From: Allobosea sp. UNC402CLCol
Lineage (GTDB): Bacteria; Pseudomonadota; Alphaproteobacteria; Rhizobiales; Beijerinckiaceae
DNA length: 64,000 nucleotides
Direction of reading: 5' to 3'
Assembly: GCF_000745475.1 (NCBI RefSeq)
Contig: NZ_JQJJ01000013.1
Location: 186,001-250,000 of the forward strand
In this document: positions 1 to 8,876 of the stretch, piece by piece
How the letters are laid out: each line of letters starts with the position of its first letter
How positions within the stretch are numbered: position 1 is the first letter of the stretch
Translations under genes and position numbers: made by a program
The notes under the pieces: generated by a model
Seen by the model: the letters and a program-made list of their open reading frames with translations, nothing else
Told to the model about the DNA's origin: nothing
Database searches by the model: none

Positions 1-472
1 CCGCGCCCCAGGCGATGGCGAGCTCGGCCGCCGTCCTGACCTTTTCGAGATCGGGATATTCCCCGGTCTCAAGGATGACCTTCATCAGCCTGTCGCCGCA
101 GCGCATCCTGACATTGCGAAGCATCGCGGTCGCCGCCGTCGTATGGCCGGCGAGCACGGCCTGCCAGGGCAGGACGAGGTCGATCTCGTCGGCGCCGGCC
201 TCCAGCGCCTCCTCGGTCTCGCGGATGACCGGCGCGATCGGCGTCCCGCCCTCCGGGAAATTGACGACCGTCGCGATCCGCACCGGACCGTCGCCCAAGG
301 CCTCGCGCGCCGTCGCGACGGAGCGCGGCCAGAGGCAGACCGCCGCGACCGGAACCGGCCCGGAGACGGCGCGGCGGCAGAGATCGCGGGCGCCGTCCTC
401 GGTGGCGTCGTCGGCGAGGTCGGTCAGGTCGAGCAGCGCGAGCGCGCGTCTGGCGAAAGCGTCGTCCGACAT
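1..472 (-). CDS. deoC: Deoxyribose-phosphate aldolase, N-terminal part (cut by window edge)
   Basis: The enzyme cleaves 2-deoxyribose-5-phosphate to acetaldehyde and glyceraldehyde-3-phosphate, the last step of deoxynucleoside catabolism. About 157 residues are visible. They carry the DeoC signatures VATVVNFPEGG, EIDLVLPW and LMKVILETG. The coding sequence runs off the left edge just before the region that should hold the Schiff-base lysine, so that residue cannot be checked. The start ATG follows the stop codon of the upstream phosphorylase gene by 3 nt, so the two are very probably translationally coupled as the last genes of the nucleoside operon. The family assignment is firm. The length of the missing part is unknown. 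Confidence 0.93.
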   Translation of the reverse strand, partial: MSDDAFARRALALLDLTDLADDATEDGARDLCRRAVSGPVPVAAVCLWPRSVATAREALGDGPVRIATVVNFPEGGTPIAPVIRETEEALEAGADEIDLVLPWQAVLAGHTTAATAMLRNVRMRCGDRLMKVILETGEYPDLEKVRTAAELAIAWGA

Positions 473-475
473 CGT

Positions 476-1288
476 TCAAAGCTCCGACAGGAAGGCGCGC
501 AGCAGGCGGCGCAGCGAGCGCGAGGCCACGGCGGCGACATCGCGCGTCTCGCCGTGGTGAGGGGCGCCACCATGGAGGCCGGCGCCCATATTGGTGACGA
601 TGGACAGGCCGGCGACGCGGAGATCGTAGCGCCGCGCCAGGATGACTTCCGGCACGGTCGACATGCCGACGAGATCGGCGCCGAGCGTCTTCGCCATGCG
701 GATTTCCGCCGGCGTCTCGAAGCTCGGCCCCGAGAACCACATGTAGACGCCCTCGCCCAACGGCACGATCGCGTTCGCCGCGGCGCGCTTCAGCCGCCCG
801 CGCAGCAACGGATCATACGCATCGACCATCGGCACGAAGCGGCCGTCCCCCCGGTCGCCTACCAGCGGATTGGGGCCGTTGAGGTTGATGTGGTCGGTGA
901 TGAGCGCAAGGCTGCCCGGCCCCATCGACGGCGAAAGCGAGCCGGCCGCATTGGTCAGGATCAGCGGCGGCGAGCCGAAGGCGGTGAGCAGGCCGAGCGG
1001 CACGCGCATCACCGCGGAATCGCCGCCTTCGTAATAATGGGCGCGGCCCTGATAGATCAGCACCTTGCGGTCGAACAGCGTGCCGTAGCAGAGCTGGCGG
1101 GCGTGGCCGGACACCTCGCCATGCGGAAAGCCCGGAATATCGGCATAGGGAATCGTGACGGCGTCCTGCACATCGTCGACGATCGAGCCGAGCCCGGTGC
1201 CGAGCACCAGGGCGCATTCGATCGGGCCGTCGATCCCCCTGTCGATCAACACCGATGCCGCTTCGTCGAAAGCCGGATCGACCGCCAT
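476..1288 (-). CDS. punA: Purine nucleoside phosphorylase, trimeric PunA/XapA type
   Basis: Phosphorolysis of purine (deoxy)nucleosides to base plus (deoxy)ribose-1-phosphate in the cytoplasm. The 270-residue length and the motifs GTGLGS, QGRAHYYEG, TNAAGS, GPSFETPAEIRM and GMSTVPE are those of the trimeric NP-I family rather than hexameric DeoD. The reading frame is open further upstream, but ATG at 1288 is chosen because GGGAGAGG lies 6-7 nt before it and family similarity begins there. It sits between cdd and deoC in a seven-gene operon, so its pentose product feeds the downstream aldolase. A phosphopentomutase should be needed to link them and is not seen in this window. Preference for guanosine, inosine or xanthosine cannot be read from the sequence. 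Confidence 0.92.
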   Translation of the reverse strand: MAVDPAFDEAASVLIDRGIDGPIECALVLGTGLGSIVDDVQDAVTIPYADIPGFPHGEVSGHARQLCYGTLFDRKVLIYQGRAHYYEGGDSAVMRVPLGLLTAFGSPPLILTNAAGSLSPSMGPGSLALITDHINLNGPNPLVGDRGDGRFVPMVDAYDPLLRGRLKRAAANAIVPLGEGVYMWFSGPSFETPAEIRMAKTLGADLVGMSTVPEVILARRYDLRVAGLSIVTNMGAGLHGGAPHHGETRDVAAVASRSLRRLLRAFLSEL

Positions 1289-1326
1289 GCAAACCCTCTC
1301 CCGGCCGTCCGTGCGGCCGCCGCAAA

Positions 1327-1737
1327 TCACCGCGGCAAATTGGCCGGTCCGAAGGACGCTGGCAACAACTGCTCCAGCGTGAAACGCGCGCGGATGCCTT
1401 CGGGTCCGGCGATGGCGACCGGAGTCTCAGGGCTCGCGAATTCGCGGATGCGCTGGCGGCAAGCACCGCAGGGCGTGACCAGCTCGTCCCCCTCGCCAAA
1501 GACGAGGATGGCGCGGATCGCCGTGCCGCCGGCCGCGATCATCGCGGCGATGGCGCCGGCCTCGGCGCAGGTCCCGACCGGATAGGCGGCGTTCTCGACA
1601 TTGCAGCCGGCATGGACCGTGCCGTCATCGGCCAGCAGCGCCGCCCCGACCTTGAAGCGCGAATAGGGCGCGTAGGCGCGCGGCTGGAGGCGGGAAGCGG
1701 CTGTAAAGAGCGCGTCGAAATCGGGATCGGCGGCCAA
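1327..1737 (-). CDS. cdd: Cytidine deaminase, small homotetrameric type
   Basis: Zinc-dependent deamination of cytidine and deoxycytidine to uridine and deoxyuridine. At 136 residues it matches the short tetrameric family. The zinc and catalytic residues are intact: Cys57 and Glu59 in TCAEA, then Cys90 and Cys93 in PCGAC. The chosen start is TTG at 1737, preceded by AAGGA about 9 nt upstream. No in-frame ATG fits the family N-terminus. The permease gene ends 17 nt upstream and the phosphorylase starts 38 nt downstream. Its place in the operon indicates salvage of imported pyrimidine nucleosides. Confidence 0.93.
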   Translation of the reverse strand: MAADPDFDALFTAASRLQPRAYAPYSRFKVGAALLADDGTVHAGCNVENAAYPVGTCAEAGAIAAMIAAGGTAIRAILVFGEGDELVTPCGACRQRIREFASPETPVAIAGPEGIRARFTLEQLLPASFGPANLPR

Positions 1738-1754
1738 GTCAGCGGTCCTTCATG

Positions 1755-2729
1755 TCAGCGTTCCTTGACATAGGGTATCCCGGAAGCCTTTGGCGGTGTC
1801 GCGCGGCCGATGAAGCCGGCGAGCAGGATGATGGTCATCAGATAGGGCAAAGCCTGGATCGCCTCCACCGGAACCAGCCCGATGCCCGGCAGCGTCACGC
1901 CCTGAAGCCTGATCGCGACCGCATCGAGCAGTCCGAAGAGCAGGCAGGCGCCGAGCGCCGGCCAGGGCCGCCAATTGGCGAAGATCACGGCTGCGAGCGC
2001 AATGAAGCCGCGCCCCGCCGTCATCTGCGGCAGGAAGCCGGCCGATTGCGCCACAGCAAGATAAGTGCCGCCGATGCCGCAGAGCAGCCCGCAGGTCGCG
2101 ACCGCCGCATAACGCAGGCCGGCCACCGAGATGCCGGCCGTATCGACGGCGGCGGGGTTCTCGCCGACGGCGCGGATGCGCAGGCCGAAGCGGCTGCGCC
2201 TCAGCACAAGCGCGGTGGCCAGCACGCAGAGAAAGGCGAGATAGGCCGGCGCGGCATGGCCGGAAACCACCTCGTCATAGAGCAGGCCGAGCACCGGCAC
2301 ATGCTCGCGCGCCCATGGGCCGAAGGGCAGCGACAATTCTCCGAAGCGGGCGGCTCCTTCGAGCGGCGGCGTGCGCCCGCCCTGCCCGTACCAGGCATTG
2401 CCGAGGACGACGGTGAGCCCCGCCGCCAGCATGTTGATCGCAACGCCGGAGACGATCTGGTTGCCGCGCCAGGTGATGGCGGCGAAGCCATGCAGCAGCG
2501 CCAGCAGGACCGAGGCAAGAATGCCGGCGCCCAGGCCGGCCCAGGCCGAGCCGGTGGCGAGGGCCGCGACCGCAGCGGCGAAGGCGGCGATCAGCATCTT
2601 GCCTTCGAGGCCGATATCGACGACGCCGGCCTTCTCCGACCAGAGCCCGGCAAGCGCCGCGCAGATCAGCGGGATCGAGAGCCGGACCATCGAATCGAGC
2701 ACCACGGCAAGGGTCTGGAGCCACTCCAT
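1755..2729 (-). CDS. Nucleoside ABC transporter permease (second of pair)
   Basis: A 324-residue integral membrane protein of the branched-chain/BPD_transp_2 permease superfamily, like the NupQ/YufQ subunits of BMP-type nucleoside importers. It shows repeated hydrophobic helices and the family segment EKAGVVDIGLEGKML near residue 30, which pairs with the ATPase. The GENPAAVDTAGISV segment is typical of this permease type. Its start overlaps the stop of the upstream permease by one base (TGATG), so the two are coupled and should form a heterodimeric membrane channel. The substrate, nucleosides, is inferred from the adjoining salvage genes. Confidence 0.9.
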   Translation of the reverse strand: MEWLQTLAVVLDSMVRLSIPLICAALAGLWSEKAGVVDIGLEGKMLIAAFAAAVAALATGSAWAGLGAGILASVLLALLHGFAAITWRGNQIVSGVAINMLAAGLTVVLGNAWYGQGGRTPPLEGAARFGELSLPFGPWAREHVPVLGLLYDEVVSGHAAPAYLAFLCVLATALVLRRSRFGLRIRAVGENPAAVDTAGISVAGLRYAAVATCGLLCGIGGTYLAVAQSAGFLPQMTAGRGFIALAAVIFANWRPWPALGACLLFGLLDAVAIRLQGVTLPGIGLVPVEAIQALPYLMTIILLAGFIGRATPPKASGIPYVKER

Positions 2730-3847
2730 CAGCCGGCTGCCCCGCGGCCGAGCGCCGTCGCCACCAGCCGGCGGAACAACCCGTCGAGGGCTCCGGCGAA
2801 GAGGATGAGCACGCCGCCGATCACCACCACCATGTCGCGGGTGATCGCCGGCTTGTCGAAGGAAAGCTCTGCCCCGCCCTGGTAGAGCACGCCGAAAAGC
2901 AGTGCCGCCAGGCCCACGCCGACCGGATGGCCGCGCCCCATCAGCGCGACGGCGATGCCGACGAAGCCGTAGCCGGCGGTGAAATCGAGCACCAGCCGGT
3001 GCTGCACGCCGAGCGCCTCATTGACCGCGAGTCCGCCGGCGAGCGCGCCCGAGATCGCCATGGCGATCATGGTGACCGCGGCGGGCGAGATCCCCGCATA
3101 AGCGGCGGCGCGGGGATTGGCCCCGACGGTGCGGATCGCATAGCCCAGCCGCGTGCGCCAGATCAGCAACCAGACCGCGACCAGCGCCATCAGGGCGAGC
3201 AGGAAGGCGCTGTTGAGCGGGGTCGAGGGCAGCTTGATTCCGAACGGTGCGAGGAGCTGGTGCATCGGCGTCAGCACGGCCTGTGCCGGGAAATCCGCTG
3301 TCTCGGGCTGCATCGAGCCGATCTTGCCGATCACTTCGCGCAGCAGATAGACGATCAGCGTCGCGGCGACGAAGTTCAGCATGATCGTGGTGATGACGAC
3401 ATGGCTGCCGCGCTTCGCCTGCAGCCAGCCGGGGATGAAGGCGTAGGCCGCGCCGCCCGCAGCCGCCGCGAGGATGGCGAGCGGCGCGGCGAGGAAGCCC
3501 GCCACGGAGAGGAAACCCGGCATGGCCGAGAGCGCCCCGCAGGCCAGCGCCGCGCAGATGCCGGCGACGGTCGCCTGCCCCTCGCCACCGATATTGAACA
3601 GCCCGGCATGGAAGGCGACCGCGACGGCGAGCCCCGTGAAGATGAAATTCGTCGCGTAATAGAGCGTGAAGCCGATACCTTCCGCGCTGCCGAGCGCGCC
3701 GCGCAGCAGCAGCGCCGTCGCCTCCAGCGGGTTCTCCCCGATGCCGAGGACGACGAGGCCGGCGACCAGTAGGGCCGCCGCCACCGAGACGAGCGGCACC
3801 AGCGCAGTATCGGCCCAGCGCGGCAGTTCGAGCGGGGCGGCGCTCAT
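2729..3847 (-). CDS. Nucleoside ABC transporter permease (first of pair)
   Basis: A 372-residue inner-membrane permease of the NupP/YufP type, longer than its partner through an N-terminal helix (residues about 15-40) and a periplasmic loop. Family hallmarks include FNIGGEGQ and GANPRAAAYAGISP. It starts within the last four bases of the ATPase gene (ATGA-type overlap) and ends on the first base of the next permease start codon, so ATPase-permease-permease form a translationally coupled unit. Together with the lipoprotein-like BMP protein it should import intact nucleosides. The sequence shows the family. The substrate comes from operon context. Confidence 0.9.
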   Translation of the reverse strand: MSAAPLELPRWADTALVPLVSVAAALLVAGLVVLGIGENPLEATALLLRGALGSAEGIGFTLYYATNFIFTGLAVAVAFHAGLFNIGGEGQATVAGICAALACGALSAMPGFLSVAGFLAAPLAILAAAAGGAAYAFIPGWLQAKRGSHVVITTIMLNFVAATLIVYLLREVIGKIGSMQPETADFPAQAVLTPMHQLLAPFGIKLPSTPLNSAFLLALMALVAVWLLIWRTRLGYAIRTVGANPRAAAYAGISPAAVTMIAMAISGALAGGLAVNEALGVQHRLVLDFTAGYGFVGIAVALMGRGHPVGVGLAALLFGVLYQGGAELSFDKPAITRDMVVVIGGVLILFAGALDGLFRRLVATALGRGAAG

Positions 3848-5373
3848 GCGGCTTCGTCCGTGACGCCGGCCATCAGCAGGCCGAGATCGCGCTCATCCGC
3901 CGCTTCTGCTGCGCGTTCTCCCGTGATCCGGCCGCCGCAGAGGGCGATGATTCGGTCCGAGAGCGCCATCACCTCCTCGAGCTCGACCGAAACCAGCAGG
4001 ATCGCGACGCCGGCATCGCGCAATTCGATCAGCCTGCGGTGGATGAACTCGATCGCGCCGATATCGACGCCGCGCGTCGGCTGGCCGACGAGCAGCACCT
4101 TCGGATGCCGCTCGATCTCGCGGGCGAGCACGATCTTCTGCTGGTTGCCGCCGGAAAATTTCGCAGTCTTCAGGGCGGGATCGGGCGGGCGCACGTCATA
4201 GGCCGCGAAGGCCGTCAGCGCATGCGCCTCGATCTGCGACGGCGACAGGAAGGGCCCGGCCCGAAAGGCCGGATCGCCCTGATAGCCGAGGATCGCGTTC
4301 TCCGCCGCGCTGAAGGCGGTGACGAGGCCGCTGCGATGGCGATCCTCCGGGATATGCATGAGACCGCGCTCGCGCAGCCGCGCCGGATGACGATCCGCCG
4401 CCGCGAGGATCTGGCCGCCCAGGCGGATGACGCCGCGCGTGGGCTGGACCAGCCCGGCGAGCACCTCCAGCAACTCGCTCTGGCCGTTGCCGGCGACGCC
4501 GGCGATGCCCACGATCTCGCCGGCATGGAGGGTCAGGCTCACATCCCGCAGCGTCTCGGTGCCGCGCGCGTCGCGGCAGGACAGGCCGACCGCTTCGAGA
4601 ACGGCAGCGCCGCGCTCGCGCGGCGGCTTCTCGACGCGCAGCAGCACGCGCCGGCCGACCATCGCCTCGGCCAGCGCCGGCGGCGAAGTTTCCGCCGTCC
4701 GGAACCCGGCGACCATCTCGCCGCGCCGCATCACCGAAACCGTATCGGTGGCGTCCATGACCTCGCGCAGCTTGTGGGTGATCAGGATCACCGTCTTGCC
4801 CTGCGCCTTCAGCGCCCGGAGCAGGGCGAAGAGCTGGTCGGCCTCGGCTGGGGTCAGCACGGCGGTCGGCTCGTCGAGGATCAGGATCTGCGCCCCGCGA
4901 TAGAGCGCCTTCAGGATCTCGACGCGCTGCTGCAGGCCGACGGACAAATCGCCGACCGTGGCATCGGGGTCGATCGCGAGCCCGTATTCGCGCGACAGGC
5001 GGGCCAGTTCCGCCCGCGCCTTCGCCAGCCCGCCCTTGAGGCTGGCCCCGCCCTCGGCGCCGAGCACGACGTTGTCGACGACGCTCAGCGTCTCGACCAG
5101 CATGAAATGCTGATGGACCATGCCGATGCCGGCCGCGATCGCATCGGCGGGGGAGCGGATGCGACGCGGCTCGCCCGCGATCCTGATCTCGCCGGCATCG
5201 GCCTCGTAGAAGCCGTAGAGGATCGACATCAGCGTCGATTTTCCGGCGCCGTTCTCGCCGACGATGCCGTGGATCGAGCCGGCCGCGACCGCAAGCGAAA
5301 CGTCCCGGTTCGCCGCGACCGCGCCGAAGCGCTTGGAGATGCCGACGAGCTCGATCGCGGGAGGGGAAGGCAC
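3844..5373 (-). CDS. Nucleoside ABC transporter ATP-binding protein with two nucleotide-binding domains
   Basis: ATPase of a BMP-type nucleoside importer (NupO/YufO class), about 509 residues with two fused nucleotide-binding domains. Domain 1 has Walker A GENGAGKST near residue 40, signature LSVGLQQR and Walker B ILDEPTAVLTP. Domain 2 has the relaxed Walker A GVAGNGQSE, signature GGNQQK and Walker B LLVGQPTRGVD, the degenerate second half usual for this class. The frame stays open to 5454 into the binding-protein gene, but similarity begins near VPSPPAIEL. GTG at 5373 or TTG at 5382 are the likely starts. Neither has a strong ribosome-binding site, so the start is uncertain. Confidence 0.88.
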   Translation of the reverse strand: MPSPPAIELVGISKRFGAVAANRDVSLAVAAGSIHGIVGENGAGKSTLMSILYGFYEADAGEIRIAGEPRRIRSPADAIAAGIGMVHQHFMLVETLSVVDNVVLGAEGGASLKGGLAKARAELARLSREYGLAIDPDATVGDLSVGLQQRVEILKALYRGAQILILDEPTAVLTPAEADQLFALLRALKAQGKTVILITHKLREVMDATDTVSVMRRGEMVAGFRTAETSPPALAEAMVGRRVLLRVEKPPRERGAAVLEAVGLSCRDARGTETLRDVSLTLHAGEIVGIAGVAGNGQSELLEVLAGLVQPTRGVIRLGGQILAAADRHPARLRERGLMHIPEDRHRSGLVTAFSAAENAILGYQGDPAFRAGPFLSPSQIEAHALTAFAAYDVRPPDPALKTAKFSGGNQQKIVLAREIERHPKVLLVGQPTRGVDIGAIEFIHRRLIELRDAGVAILLVSVELEEVMALSDRIIALCGGRITGERAAEAADERDLGLLMAGVTDEAA

Positions 5374-5398
5374 GAGGCTCAAGAGCGCGGCCCGCGCC

Positions 5399-6397
5399 TC
5401 ACATCGTGCATTTCTGGTCGGACATGTAGTCGTGGACCTGGACCGTTCCGGCAATGATGGCGGCCTTGGCCTTCTCGGCGGCGGCCTTCATCTCGGGCGT
5501 GATCAGCGCCTTGTTGTTGTCGTCGAGCGCCCAGTCGATGCCGCCTTCCTTGAGGCCGAGCACGGAGATGCCGGGCTTCCAGGAGCCGTCGCGCGCCGCC
5601 ATGAAGGAGTTGTAGGCGGCAACGTCGACGCGCTTGAGCATCGAGGTCAGGATCTTGCCGGGATGCAGCGCGTTCTGGTTGGAATCGACGCCGATGCCGA
5701 GCTTGCCGGCATCGGTCACGGCCCGGAGCACGCCGATGCCGGTGCCGCCGGCGGCGTGGTAGACGACGTCGGCGCCGCGGTCGATCTGCGACTTGGCGAG
5801 CTCGCCGCCCTTCACCGGGTCGTTCCAGGCCGATGGCGTCGAGCCGGTCATGTTCTGGAAGATCTCGGCGCCGGGCTTGGCCGCCTTGACGCCCTGGATG
5901 TAGCCGCAGGCGAATTTGCGGATGAGCGGGATGTCCATGCCGCCGACGAAGCCGAGCTTGTCGGTCTTCGAGGCCATCGCCCCGAGCAGGCCGACGAGAT
6001 AGGAGCCCTCATGCTCCTTGAAGACGATCGACTGCACGTTGGGCAGCTCGACCACCATGTCGATGATGGTGAATTTCAGGTCCGGGAACTCTGCCGCGAC
6101 CTTCTGCAGCGCGGTCGCCTGCGAGAAGCCCACCGCGATGATCGGCGAATTGCCGTCGCGGGCGAAGCGGCGCAGGGCCTGCTCGATCTGCGCATCGTTC
6201 GTCGGCTCGAAATCGCGGAACTCGACGCCGGTTTCCTTCTTGAACTTGTCGGCGCCGATGAAGACGCCCTCGTTGAAGGATTTGTCGAACTTGCCGCCCT
6301 TGTCGTAGACGATCGCCGGCTTGATCGGCTGCTGCGCGAAAGCCGCCGCCGAAAACACCATGCCGGCCAGCGCCGCCGCGAAAGAACCCAAACGCAT
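5399..6397 (-). CDS. BMP-family nucleoside-binding periplasmic protein
   Basis: Substrate-binding component (PnrA/Med/BmpA family, 332 residues) that delivers nucleosides to the permease pair. It begins with a signal peptide (MRLGSFAAALAGMVFSAAAF, cleavage after AFA near residue 22). Conserved segments include YDKGGKFDKSFNEG and the GVDSNQ motif near residue 240. ATG at 6397 is supported by AGGGGA about 6 nt upstream. It is the first gene of the seven-gene minus-strand operon ending in deoC, and the 160-bp gap before the divergent MoeB-like gene must hold the operon promoter. No obvious operator was seen there. Confidence 0.92.
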   Translation of the reverse strand: MRLGSFAAALAGMVFSAAAFAQQPIKPAIVYDKGGKFDKSFNEGVFIGADKFKKETGVEFRDFEPTNDAQIEQALRRFARDGNSPIIAVGFSQATALQKVAAEFPDLKFTIIDMVVELPNVQSIVFKEHEGSYLVGLLGAMASKTDKLGFVGGMDIPLIRKFACGYIQGVKAAKPGAEIFQNMTGSTPSAWNDPVKGGELAKSQIDRGADVVYHAAGGTGIGVLRAVTDAGKLGIGVDSNQNALHPGKILTSMLKRVDVAAYNSFMAARDGSWKPGISVLGLKEGGIDWALDDNNKALITPEMKAAAEKAKAAIIAGTVQVHDYMSDQKCTM

Positions 6398-6559
6398 CGC
6401 ATATCCCCTGTTGAAGCCGGGTGCCGTTAGCCGGCCCTCGATGGTGCCACGATGACATGGCTCGGCGGCGCGGCCAAGCTGGCGATGAGGTCAACTCTTT
6501 CGCAGGCGCGGCAACGCGATGCGATTGCCGAAGAAGGCCATCCGGTCCTATCCTGTGGG

Positions 6560-7342
6560 ATGATGCTGAACGACGACGAGATCGAGCGCTATGCGCGCCA
6601 TATCGTCCTGCCGGAGATCGGCGGGCCGGGGCAGCAGAAGCTGAAGAACGCCCGCGTGCTGGTCGTCGGCGCCGGCGGGCTCGGCGCGCCGCTGATCCAG
6701 TATCTGGCCGCGGCCGGCATCGGCAAGATCGGCATCGTCGACGACGACGTGGTCTCGCTCTCGAACCTACAGCGCCAGACCATCTTCACCACCGACGACA
6801 TCGGCAAGCGCAAGGCCGTGGCGGCCGCGAACTTCATCCGCCGGCTCAACCCGAATGTCGTGGTCGAGGAACATGTCACCCGCATCGACCCGCACAATGC
6901 CCGCGCGATGATCGCCTTCTACGATGTCGTCGCCGAGGGTTCGGACAGTTTCGCCACGCGCTATGCCGTCTCCGACGCCTGTTTCCACGAGCACAGGCCG
7001 GTGGTGATGGGCGCGCTCGGCCGCTTCGACGGCTCGCTGACCACGATCCGTGCCCATGAAACCGGGCCGGACGGGCGGCCGAACCCGACCTGGCGCTGCC
7101 TCTTCCCGGATGCGCCGCCGCCGGGCTCGATCCCGACCTGCGCGGAGGCCGGCGTGCTGGGCGCGCTGCCCGGCATCATCGGCTCGCTGATGGCGCTGGA
7201 GGTCGTGCGTGCCGTCACCGGCTTCGGCGAGCCGCTGGTCGGCAAGCTCCTGCTGGTCGATTCGCTGACGATGCGCTTCGAGACGCTGCGTTATGGCTGG
7301 GACGAGACGAACCCGCTGAACGGGACGAACGTCGCGGCCTGA
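6560..7342 (+). CDS. MoeB/ThiF/HesA-family adenylyltransferase-like protein
   Basis: A ThiF-fold E1-like enzyme of about 260 residues. The ATP-binding motif GAGGLGAPL is near residue 35, followed by DDDVVSLSNLQRQ with the conserved Arg/Gln. CAEAGVLGALPG carries the conserved Cys of the family. Family members adenylate the C-terminal Gly-Gly of MoaD or ThiS. The structural zinc of MoeB is normally held by two CxxC pairs. Here the first pair is reduced to a single Cys (TWRC) and the C-terminal pair is absent (the protein ends GWDETNPLNGTNVAA). There is no rhodanese domain. The frame opens at 6452 but similarity starts at MMLNDDEIERYARHI, so ATG at 6560 or 6563 is preferred. The partner sulfur carrier is not in the window. 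Confidence 0.85.
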   Translation: MMLNDDEIERYARHIVLPEIGGPGQQKLKNARVLVVGAGGLGAPLIQYLAAAGIGKIGIVDDDVVSLSNLQRQTIFTTDDIGKRKAVAAANFIRRLNPNVVVEEHVTRIDPHNARAMIAFYDVVAEGSDSFATRYAVSDACFHEHRPVVMGALGRFDGSLTTIRAHETGPDGRPNPTWRCLFPDAPPPGSIPTCAEAGVLGALPGIIGSLMALEVVRAVTGFGEPLVGKLLLVDSLTMRFETLRYGWDETNPLNGTNVAA

Positions 7343-7368
7343 ACGCCATCGATTAACGGCGCCGATCC

Positions 7369-7442
7369 GGGATCCATTCCGGAGCGCTTCCGGCCGAGGT
7401 TCAGATATGGATCCCGGGTCTGCGCTTCGCTTCGCCCGGGAT
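7369..7442. repeat. Intergenic palindromic repeat, copy A
   Basis: It lies between the convergent MoeB-like and gshB genes. GGGATCCAT (7369-7377) pairs with ATGGATCCC (7407-7415), and a second perfect stem is formed by ATCCCGGG (7411-7418) and CCCGGGAT (7435-7442). The same modular arrangement recurs at six other places in this window. It may act as a bidirectional transcript end, since no U-tract terminator is seen here. That function is an inference. Confidence 0.8.
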
Positions 7443-7470
7443 GACCATGTCAGAGGTCTAAGGGAACCTC

Positions 7471-8409
7471 TCAGCGTTTCGCTTCGATCACATCCCAGAG
7501 CTGCGCCGCCAGATCCGGCCCGCCCAGCTTCTTGATGGCGCGCACGCCGGTCGGCGCGGTGACGTTGATCTCGGTGAGCTTGCCGTGGATCACGTCGATG
7601 CCGACCAGCAGCAGGCCGCGCCGGCTGAGCTCGGGGCCGATCGCCTCGCAGATCGCGAGCTCCTGCTTCGACAGATCGGTCGGCCGCGCCGCGCCGCCGC
7701 GCACCATGTTGGCGCGGAGATCGCCGACCGCCGGCACGCGGTTGACCGCGCCCGCCGCCTTGCCGTCGATCAAGATGATGCGCTTGTCACCCTCGGTGAC
7801 CTCCTTGATGAAGCCCTGCACCACCCAGGGCTCACGGAAGAGATTGCTGAACAGGTCGAAGAGCGAGCCGAAATTCGGATCGCCCTTGCCCGTCTTGAAC
7901 ACGGTCGCGCCGCCATGGCCGTAGAGCGGCTTCATGACGATCTCGCCGTATTCGTCGCGGAAGGCCTCGATCTCGGCCCTGTCGCGGGTGATCAGCGTCG
8001 GCGGCATCAGCTCGGGGAAATGGGTGACGAAGATCTTCTCGGGCGCGTTGCGCACCTCGGCCGGGTTGTTGACCACCAGTGTTTTGGGGTGGATGCGCTC
8101 CAGCATATGGGTGGTGGTGACATAGGCCATGTCGAAGGGCGGGTCCTGTCTGAGCAGCACGACGTCGAGCTGGGAAAGGTCGACCTTCTCCTCGGCCCCC
8201 AGAGTGAAATGATCGCCCTCGACGTCGCGCACCGTGACCGGGCGGATCGGCGCCGTGACCTTGCCGTCGCGCAGCGAGAGCTTGTCGGGGGTGTAGGTGT
8301 AGAGCGTGTGGCCGCGCGCCTGCGCTTCCAGCATCAGGGCGAAGCCGGTATCGCCGGCGATCCGGATGCGCTCGATCGGGTCCATCTGGATGGCGACGGA
8401 GAGAGTCAT
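7471..8409 (-). CDS. gshB: Glutathione synthetase
   Basis: Joins glycine to gamma-glutamylcysteine using ATP. At 312 residues it matches the proteobacterial GshB length (about 315). ATP-grasp features are visible: RQDPPFDM near 87-94, [15 protein letters not shown] near 158-172 (glycine-rich loop) and the terminal [13 protein letters not shown], the GshB C-terminal signature. It is the last gene of the block rsmI-yraN-gshB on the minus strand, an order common in alphaproteobacteria. About 70 nt separate it from yraN, so it may have its own promoter or be read from rsmI. Confidence 0.96.
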   Translation of the reverse strand: MTLSVAIQMDPIERIRIAGDTGFALMLEAQARGHTLYTYTPDKLSLRDGKVTAPIRPVTVRDVEGDHFTLGAEEKVDLSQLDVVLLRQDPPFDMAYVTTTHMLERIHPKTLVVNNPAEVRNAPEKIFVTHFPELMPPTLITRDRAEIEAFRDEYGEIVMKPLYGHGGATVFKTGKGDPNFGSLFDLFSNLFREPWVVQGFIKEVTEGDKRIILIDGKAAGAVNRVPAVGDLRANMVRGGAARPTDLSKQELAICEAIGPELSRRGLLLVGIDVIHGKLTEINVTAPTGVRAIKKLGGPDLAAQLWDVIEAKR

Positions 8410-8480
8410 GGGCGGGCTTCCTGTTGCGGCCCGTTCTTATCGGGCTGCCGGTCGGGTTCCTGCAAGTAGGTGGCCCTGCG

Positions 8481-8876
8481 TCACAGGACAAGCGCGAAGG
8501 CGGCCGGCACATGGCGCGGCCAGCGCCAGGGCGCCAGGAACACCGCATCGGCCCTGAGATCGTAGCCCAGCGCCCAGGGGTTGCGGGCGAGCCATTGCCG
8601 GACGCGCCGTTCGACGAGGCGCTGCTTTTCCGTTGTCACGGCCGTGAGCGCATCCTCGATTCGGCCGCGCGCCTTGACCTCGACGAAAGCGACGGTGCGC
8701 CCGCGCCGCATGACGATATCGATCTCGCCGCCCTTGCCGCCGAAACGCCGCTCCAGCAGCCAATAGCCCTTCGCCATCAGCCAGAGGATAGCGAGCCATT
8801 CCGCCCGACGGCCCGAAAGGCCGGAACGCCGCGCCCGGCGGCTGCGCAATGCCGAGCGCGTCACCGGTTCTGTCAC
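8481..8876 (-). CDS. YraN family protein (UPF0102), endonuclease-fold
   Basis: A 131-residue protein of the UPF0102/YraN family. It has the restriction-endonuclease-like core GGEIDIVMRRGRTVAFVEVK, in which the Asp and the E-x-K pair would be metal ligands. The Arg-rich N-terminus (about residues 8-25) is usual for alphaproteobacterial members. Its start overlaps the stop of rsmI by four bases, indicating translational coupling. The biochemical role of the family is not settled. Gene order rsmI-yraN is widely conserved. Confidence 0.88.
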   Translation of the reverse strand: MTEPVTRSALRSRRARRSGLSGRRAEWLAILWLMAKGYWLLERRFGGKGGEIDIVMRRGRTVAFVEVKARGRIEDALTAVTTEKQRLVERRVRQWLARNPWALGYDLRADAVFLAPWRWPRHVPAAFALVL

